NCBI RefSeq assembly: GCF_014193675.1
Contig: NZ_BLXZ01000007.1
Location: 186,001 to 250,000 of the forward strand
Source: Geomonas limicola
GTDB lineage: Bacteria > Desulfobacterota > Desulfuromonadia > Geobacterales > Geobacteraceae
Length of the DNA: 64,000 nt
Reading direction: 5' to 3'
Shown here: positions 60,818-64,000 of the stretch, one piece after another
Position numbering within the stretch: position 1 is the stretch's first letter
How the letters are laid out: every line of letters starts with the position of its first letter
Notes under the pieces: model-generated
The model's input: the letters and a program-made list of their open reading frames with translations, nothing else
What the model was told of the DNA's origin: nothing
Database searches by the model: none
Made by a program: the position numbers and the translations under genes

Positions 60818-62980
60818 ATGGCCTGCGAATATCCCAACGCTGTCCCGTTTCAGGAAGTGGTTGAACTAAAAAACCGCCTCGAAGAGGCCGAGGAGACCCT
60901 TCGGGCCATCGGCCGCGGACAGGTCGATGCCTTCGTGGTGACGGGTTCCGACGGAGATCAGGTCTTCACCCTCAAAGGCGCCGATCACCCCTACCGTGTG
61001 CTTGTTGAGACCATGAACGAAGGTGCGGCCACCCTCTCGGAAGACGGCACCATCCTCTACGGCAACCAGCGTCTGGCTGACCTGCTCGGCGTTCAACTGA
61101 CGCAGTTGATCGGCACCAAGCTTGCCTGGTACCTCTCGCCCATGCAGCGCCCCTTGCTCAACGCGCTCATGGCGCAGCCGGAGCCGGGGGGCGCTTCCGA
61201 TGAGATGGTCCTCATCACCGAGCAGGGGCAGAGCATCCCGGTCATCCTCTGCTGCTGCCCTTTCGAGGTCCCCGGTGGACATGGCGTAAGCGTGGTGATC
61301 ACCGATCTTACGCTGCGCAAAAAAACCGAGGAGATCGTCGCCTCAGAACGCCTGGCGAGTTCGATCATCGAGCAGGCCGGGGAGGCCATCGTGGTCTGCG
61401 ACGAGCGCGGCATCGTGATCCGGGCCAGCCAGGTTGCCCATGAACTGTGCGGCAGCAATCCGCTGTTGAGCCCCTTCAACGAGCTGTTCCCGCTGCGTTT
61501 TGTCTCTGGCCAGCCTTTCTCCATCTTTTCTCCCCTGCAAGGCGACTGCACCCGGTGCGCCGAAGTAGAATTCCCAACCCAAGCTCGCCAGCACCTGCAG
61601 CTTTTGCTCAACGCGACCAGTCTCACCGACAGCCAGGGTGCCATCATCGGCTGCGTAGTAACCCTTACCGATTTCACCCAGCGTAAAACCATGGAAGAGG
61701 CGATACGCCGGAAAAACGCGGTCCTCGAAGCAGTGAGTGCGGTGCTGCGGGCGGCACTGACGGCGCCGACCGAGCATGAACTGGCACAGGCCTGCCTCGG
61801 GATCGCTCAGCACCTAACCCAGAGCGCCTTCGGGTTCATCGGCGAGATACACGAGGACGGCTTTCAGCAACTGGCGGTCAGTAACCCAGGGTGGGATGCC
61901 TGCGACACCCTCGATTGCCAAGGGCACCGAGCCAGCGTCTGCGAGTTCAAAGTGCACGGGATTTACGGTAGGGTCATCAGTGACGGGCGCTCCCACTACT
62001 GCAACGATCTGCTCAACCACCCAAACCGGATCGGCCTTCCCAATGGCCACCCTCCCCTCGACTCCATTTTGGGGGTGCCGCTGTTCAGGAACTCCCGAAT
62101 CACCGGCATGATTGCCGTAGCGAACCGGCCGGGGGGGTTCACCCAGGCGCAGCAGGAGTCTCTGGAACTGCTGGCCCCGGCGGTGGTGGAGGCGTTTTTG
62201 CGCAAGCGCGCGGAGGAAGACCTGAAAAGGCTCAATGCGGAACTGGAAAACCGGGTCGACCTGAGGACCGCGGAGCTTAGGGAGAAGGACCAGTTGCTCC
62301 TCTTGCAGAGCCGGCAAGCCGCCATGGGAGAGATGATCGGCAACATCGCCCACCAGTGGCGCCATCCTTTGAACCTGCTGGGATTAACCGTGCAGCAGTT
62401 CCTGCTGTTTTACGACCTCGGTCATTTCGACCGGGCCTTCGTATCCCAGAGTGTCAGCAAGGCGATGGAACTCATCGAACACATGTCCCGCACCATCGAC
62501 GATTTCCGGAACTATTTCAAACCTGACAAGGTGAAGGTGGACTTCAACGTAAGGGATACGGTCACCGGTACCCTTTCCCTGATCCGCGGCAGCCTGCAGA
62601 CGCCCCGCATCGACATCGAGCTGCACGCCGACCGGGACCTGGTCATCCATGGCTACCCCAACGAATTTGCCCAGGTCCTCATCAACATCCTGATCAACGC
62701 ACGCGACGCGCTAGCGGAACGCCAGTGCCCCGCCCCCAAAGTGACCATCCACATAACCCGCGACGGCGAGACCACCGTGGTAACTGTCGCGGACAACGCC
62801 GGTGGGGTGCCCGACGAGATCATCGACAAGATCTTCGACCCCTATTTCAGCACCAAGGGCCCTCAACTGGGGACCGGCGTGGGGCTGTTCATGTCGAAAT
62901 CGATCATCGAGCGCAACATGGGGGGGCGGCTCGCGGTCCGCAACACCGAGGAAGGAGCAGAGTTCCGGATCGAGATATAG
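60818..62980 (+). CDS. PAS-PAS-GAF histidine kinase of the kai operon
   Basis: A 720-residue soluble kinase 3 bp after kaiB. N-terminal coiled coil EVVELKNRLEEAEETLRAIG, PAS1 (~60-165), PAS2 (~175-290, containing GDCTRCAEVEF), then a GAF domain (~310-450) with CDTLDCQGHRASVC, IYGRVISDGRSHYCNDL and GHPPLDSILGVPL. DHp is AAMGEMIGNIAHQWRHPLN, and ATPase motifs are NILINARDALAE, DNAGGV and GTGVGLFMSKSIIERNM. It lacks the SasA KaiB-like N-terminus, so it would read KaiBC by another route. Confidence 0.92.
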   Translation: MACEYPNAVPFQEVVELKNRLEEAEETLRAIGRGQVDAFVVTGSDGDQVFTLKGADHPYRVLVETMNEGAATLSEDGTILYGNQRLADLLGVQLTQLIGTKLAWYLSPMQRPLLNALMAQPEPGGASDEMVLITEQGQSIPVILCCCPFEVPGGHGVSVVITDLTLRKKTEEIVASERLASSIIEQAGEAIVVCDERGIVIRASQVAHELCGSNPLLSPFNELFPLRFVSGQPFSIFSPLQGDCTRCAEVEFPTQARQHLQLLLNATSLTDSQGAIIGCVVTLTDFTQRKTMEEAIRRKNAVLEAVSAVLRAALTAPTEHELAQACLGIAQHLTQSAFGFIGEIHEDGFQQLAVSNPGWDACDTLDCQGHRASVCEFKVHGIYGRVISDGRSHYCNDLLNHPNRIGLPNGHPPLDSILGVPLFRNSRITGMIAVANRPGGFTQAQQESLELLAPAVVEAFLRKRAEEDLKRLNAELENRVDLRTAELREKDQLLLLQSRQAAMGEMIGNIAHQWRHPLNLLGLTVQQFLLFYDLGHFDRAFVSQSVSKAMELIEHMSRTIDDFRNYFKPDKVKVDFNVRDTVTGTLSLIRGSLQTPRIDIELHADRDLVIHGYPNEFAQVLINILINARDALAERQCPAPKVTIHITRDGETTVVTVADNAGGVPDEIIDKIFDPYFSTKGPQLGTGVGLFMSKSIIERNMGGRLAVRNTEEGAEFRIEI

Positions 62981-63120
62981 CCGCGGCACGTAAGCTCACG
63001 AGCATCCCTCTTAAGTTCAGCCCCCACCAGTAACGAAACCACAAGCCCTCTGGAATTTCCTCTTAATCAATCATTTTAGTCCGGTAGCACCCTCCCCCAG
63101 ATCCCCTGCTACGGTTGGCG

Positions 63121-64000
63121 TTAGTGCTCGTCCAGAACGTCGCGGATGGTTTTTAGCAGGTGGGTCGGCAGGATCGGCTTGGCTATCAGGCGGAACTCCT
63201 TTCCTTGCAGTCCGCCCAAGGCGTCGGCAGGATAGCCGCTGGTGAAAAGGATCTTGAGGCCGGGCTTCAAGCTGATCAGTTCCTCGTAGACCTCCCGGCC
63301 GTTTCTGCGCGGCATGATCGAATCCAGGAACAACAGGTCGATCTCGTCCTGGTGCTCGCGGAACCTCGCGATGGCCTCTTCGCCGTCGGCGGCCTCGATG
63401 ACCCGGTAGCCATACGCCTCGAGGATCTTGCGGTCCAGGTTCCGGGTCGCTTCGTCGTCTTCGGCGACCAGAATGGTCTCGTGTCCCCCCTTGGGCGGGG
63501 CTTCCGGCCCTTTCACCCGCTGCACCGACTCGCGCGTGGTGACCGGGAGGTAGATCTGGAAGGTGGTACCCAGCCCCGGCTCGCTGTAGCAGGTGATGAA
63601 GCCGTTATGCTGCTTCACGATGCCGTACACGATGGCGAGGCCGAGCCCGGTACCGCGTCCCGACTCCTTGGTGGTGAAAAACGGCTCGAAAATCCGGGTC
63701 CGGACCCGCTCGTCCATCCCCACTCCGTTGTCACTGAACCTGAGGCTCGCGTAGCGCCCGGGGACACCGTAGCCGTGCAGCTTCACGAACTGCTCGTCGA
63801 GGTCGACCACCGCGGTGCTGATGCGGATGGCGCCGCCCGAGGGGATGGCGTCGCGCGAATTGGTGGCGAGGTTGATCAGTACCTGCTCGATCTGTCCCGA
63901 ATCCGCCAGGATGGTCGGGTCCTCGGTCGTGAGGTTCACCTGGTAGGCCACGTTTTCCTTGAGGAGCATGACGATCAGGCGCTCCACCTTCTTGATGATG
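63121..64000 (-). CDS. Hybrid histidine kinase, N-terminus beyond the window
   Basis: Only the C-terminal 292 residues are inside the window, and the frame stays open to base 64000. Present are the end of DHp ([12 protein letters not shown]), the ATPase (N box [42 protein letters not shown]) and a C-terminal receiver ([12 protein letters not shown], phospho-Asp in [13 protein letters not shown], Lys in [11 protein letters not shown]). The arrangement resembles the kinase at 21862. A GTG at 63987 is in frame but is not the true start. Confidence 0.92.
   Translation of the reverse strand, partial: IIKKVERLIVMLLKENVAYQVNLTTEDPTILADSGQIEQVLINLATNSRDAIPSGGAIRISTAVVDLDEQFVKLHGYGVPGRYASLRFSDNGVGMDERVRTRIFEPFFTTKESGRGTGLGLAIVYGIVKQHNGFITCYSEPGLGTTFQIYLPVTTRESVQRVKGPEAPPKGGHETILVAEDDEATRNLDRKILEAYGYRVIEAADGEEAIARFREHQDEIDLLFLDSIMPRRNGREVYEELISLKPGLKILFTSGYPADALGGLQGKEFRLIAKPILPTHLLKTIRDVLDEH

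Noticed and set aside
1..64000. CRISPR array, tRNA or rRNA genes
   Set aside because: No regularly spaced repeats of 24-40 bp, no cloverleaf with T-loop and anticodon features, and no rRNA-like stretch were noticed by reading; a covariance-model scan was not possible here.

Overview
The window looks like a chromosomal segment of a Geobacteraceae-type anaerobe (Geobacter/Geomonas/Citrifermentans group). The reasons are high GC, an IorAB-PaaK-Liv aromatic catabolism operon, a membrane FeS ETF:quinone-oxidoreductase-type protein beside beta-oxidation genes, a KaiBC-kinase operon, and very dense multi-PAS kinases and receivers. No rRNA, tRNA or CRISPR array was seen. The assignment is inferred from gene content only.

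Layout. 1-2637: truncated pseudopilin, DUF72 protein, methyltransferase, small holin-like membrane protein. 3064-14930: a forward catabolic cluster, iorA-iorB-paaK-ACT-two Liv binding proteins-livHMGF-second paaK, followed by a monohaem cytochrome c. Together these would import a branched or aromatic amino acid or aryl acid and convert it through an aryl-pyruvate or arylacetate to the CoA thioester. 15063-16677: VOC protein and MFS transporter.

16980-20570 is the most notable region: a 3.56-kb AT-richer insertion bounded by two near-identical dif-like (XerC/XerD) sites. It encodes an HUH rolling-circle Rep, small regulator-like proteins, an FRG-domain cargo gene on the opposite strand, and two strong hairpins. 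Joining the ends in silico restores a 160-codon gene whose start lies at the right end (20500) and whose body lies at the left end (16991-17419). The restored protein is a diverged paralogue of the gene just upstream of it. This looks like a Xer-dependent integrated element (filamentous-phage satellite or IMEX-like) that splits one of its own genes when it integrates.

21036-31837: creatininase-family protein, large dCache/PAS hybrid kinase, CvfB-like S1 protein, Bax-inhibitor-like protein, OYE-family oxidoreductase, MutM, small Cys-rich protein, and the membrane FeS oxidoreductase. 32299-43478: GntR and MerR regulators, receiver-kinase, MBL-fold protein, and a reverse-strand beta-oxidation operon (fadD-type ligase, HADH/ECH fusion, thiolase, acyl-CoA dehydrogenase). 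That operon is driven by a promoter whose -35 box sits inside a 20-bp palindrome.

43667-64000: an ASK1-like TRAFs-binding protein, glutamate synthase large subunit, and a signalling island. The island holds REC-PAS-GGDEF-EAL, six-PAS kinase, REC-PAS kinase, two lone receivers, kaiC-kaiB-PAS/GAF kinase, and a truncated hybrid kinase running off the right edge.
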